Shown: piece after piece, positions 63,537 through 64,000 of the stretch | How the letters are laid out: each line of letters opens with the position of its first letter | How positions within the stretch are numbered: the stretch's first letter is position 1 | Assembly: GCF_018326285.1 (NCBI RefSeq) | Contig: NZ_AP023362.1 | Span: 6,076,001 to 6,140,000 of the forward strand | Length of the DNA: 64,000 nt | Direction of reading: 5' to 3' | DNA from: Mycolicibacterium sp. TY81 | GTDB lineage: Bacteria > Actinomycetota > Actinomycetes > Mycobacteriales > Mycobacteriaceae | Program-made: the position numbers and the translations under genes | Notes under the pieces: generated by a model | What the model was told of the DNA's origin: nothing | Databases searched by the model: none | The model's input: the letters and a program-made list of their open reading frames with translations, nothing else

Positions 63537-64000
63537 CCCGGCCGCAAGCCCCGATGAGTTCGCGCCGAGCGCAGGTCCAGTCTCGGCGATGCCCCAGTGC
63601 CATCCTGGTAACGCTTCAAGCTGATCGCGCCGACGAGGGTGCAGCTTTCGGCGGCGCGAAGGCCGACGCATCTGGCGCACCCAGTCGCTCACATTAATGC
63701 CGTCCGGCGAGTGGTAATCAGCGGGTGGGTCGGCGTGGCCGTGCTCGGCCGCGAATGCCGCTAGCGCAGCGAAAGAGTCATCCCACGTTGATGCCTGGCG
63801 GAGATCCCACGACCAGCCTGGCACCGCTTCGAGCTGTTTGCGTCGCTGCGGATCCATTCTGTCCCGGCGCCCGGGACGGCGCAGCGTGACCACCCAACTG
63901 TTGAGCTTGAACAACCTGGGATCCCCTGTGTCACGCGGCGGATAGGCGTGCCCGTGCTCGACCGCGAACGCCGTCAGAGCGGCTAGGTTCTCTTCCCACT
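63450..64000 (-). CDS. Helicase-associated (HA) domain protein, C-terminal part, cut by window edge
   Basis: The frame is open from 64000 to the stop at 63450. Two HA repeats are visible: [20 protein letters not shown] with [14 protein letters not shown], and [20 protein letters not shown] with [14 protein letters not shown], each about 65-70 residues of Trp-rich helices. Such repeats follow DEAD-like helicase domains in large actinobacterial proteins or occur alone. The tail after 63600 is low-complexity, and its last 87 bp overlap mazF antisense, so the true end may be displaced. Confidence 0.8.
   Translation of the reverse strand, partial: WEENLAALTAFAVEHGHAYPPRDTGDPRLFKLNSWVVTLRRPGRRDRMDPQRRKQLEAVPGWSWDLRQASTWDDSFAALAAFAAEHGHADPPADYHSPDGINVSDWVRQMRRPSRRRKLHPRRRDQLEALPGWHWGIAETGPALGANSSGLAAGSSVESEDEGHGLLDVAHRGSVERSEVAQ

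Noticed and set aside
1..64000. CRISPR arrays, tRNA or rRNA genes
   Set aside because: No regularly spaced short repeats and no cloverleaf or rRNA-like stretches were noticed by eye. A tRNAscan or Infernal run would settle it.

Overview
The window is high-GC actinobacterial DNA, almost certainly from a rapidly growing mycobacterium (Mycolicibacterium/Mycobacterium). The support is three MspA-type porin genes, a mycolic-acid cyclopropane synthase-like methyltransferase, a PapA5-like acyltransferase, a cutinase, an lpqS-cysK2-MFS copper locus and a Zur-boxed type B L31 gene. No rRNA, tRNA or CRISPR array was seen.

Layout. (a) 1-42.5 kb is an insertion-sequence graveyard: IS3, IS256, IS21, IS30, ISL3, IS110, IS481, IS630 and Mu-like elements sit inside each other and inside host genes. 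Host genes that can be read back together across the insertions are a porin (413-2372), an alpha/beta hydrolase (14265-18123), an SDR (30304-33817), an MFS transporter (34975-37610) and an HExxH protein resembling peptide beta-hydroxylases (37687-41640). The deepest nest is an IS3 element (2424-9334) whose orfA holds a group II intron (2770-8312), whose maturase gene is in turn split by a three-gene Mu-like transposon (4820-8132, 5-bp target duplication). Intact host islands inside the graveyard are the copper locus (18.5-22.4 kb), two tandem porins (23.8-25.2 kb) and a GNAT gene.

(b) 42.5-61.3 kb is almost IS-free and looks like a regulated lipid/hydrophobe catabolic region: CMAS-like methyltransferase, CYP102-type P450-reductase fusion, zinc alcohol dehydrogenase, ECF sigma factor, EthA/MymA-like monooxygenase, SDR, an SMR efflux pair, TetR, acyl-CoA ligase, alpha/beta hydrolase, a second P450, cutinase, PapA5-like acyltransferase and a second TetR. 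A GGTACT-N4-AGTACC palindrome lies both in the SDR/SMR divergent promoter and in front of the second P450, on either side of the first tetR gene, which suggests one regulon.

(c) 61.3-64 kb holds an IS1182 remnant, a small zinc-finger gene, a MazEF-type toxin-antitoxin pair with an operator-like palindrome, and the 3' end of a helicase-associated-domain gene that runs off the window.

A recurrent theme is that mobile-element genes are broken mainly by single-base gains in G or C runs, while the catabolic genes to the right are intact.
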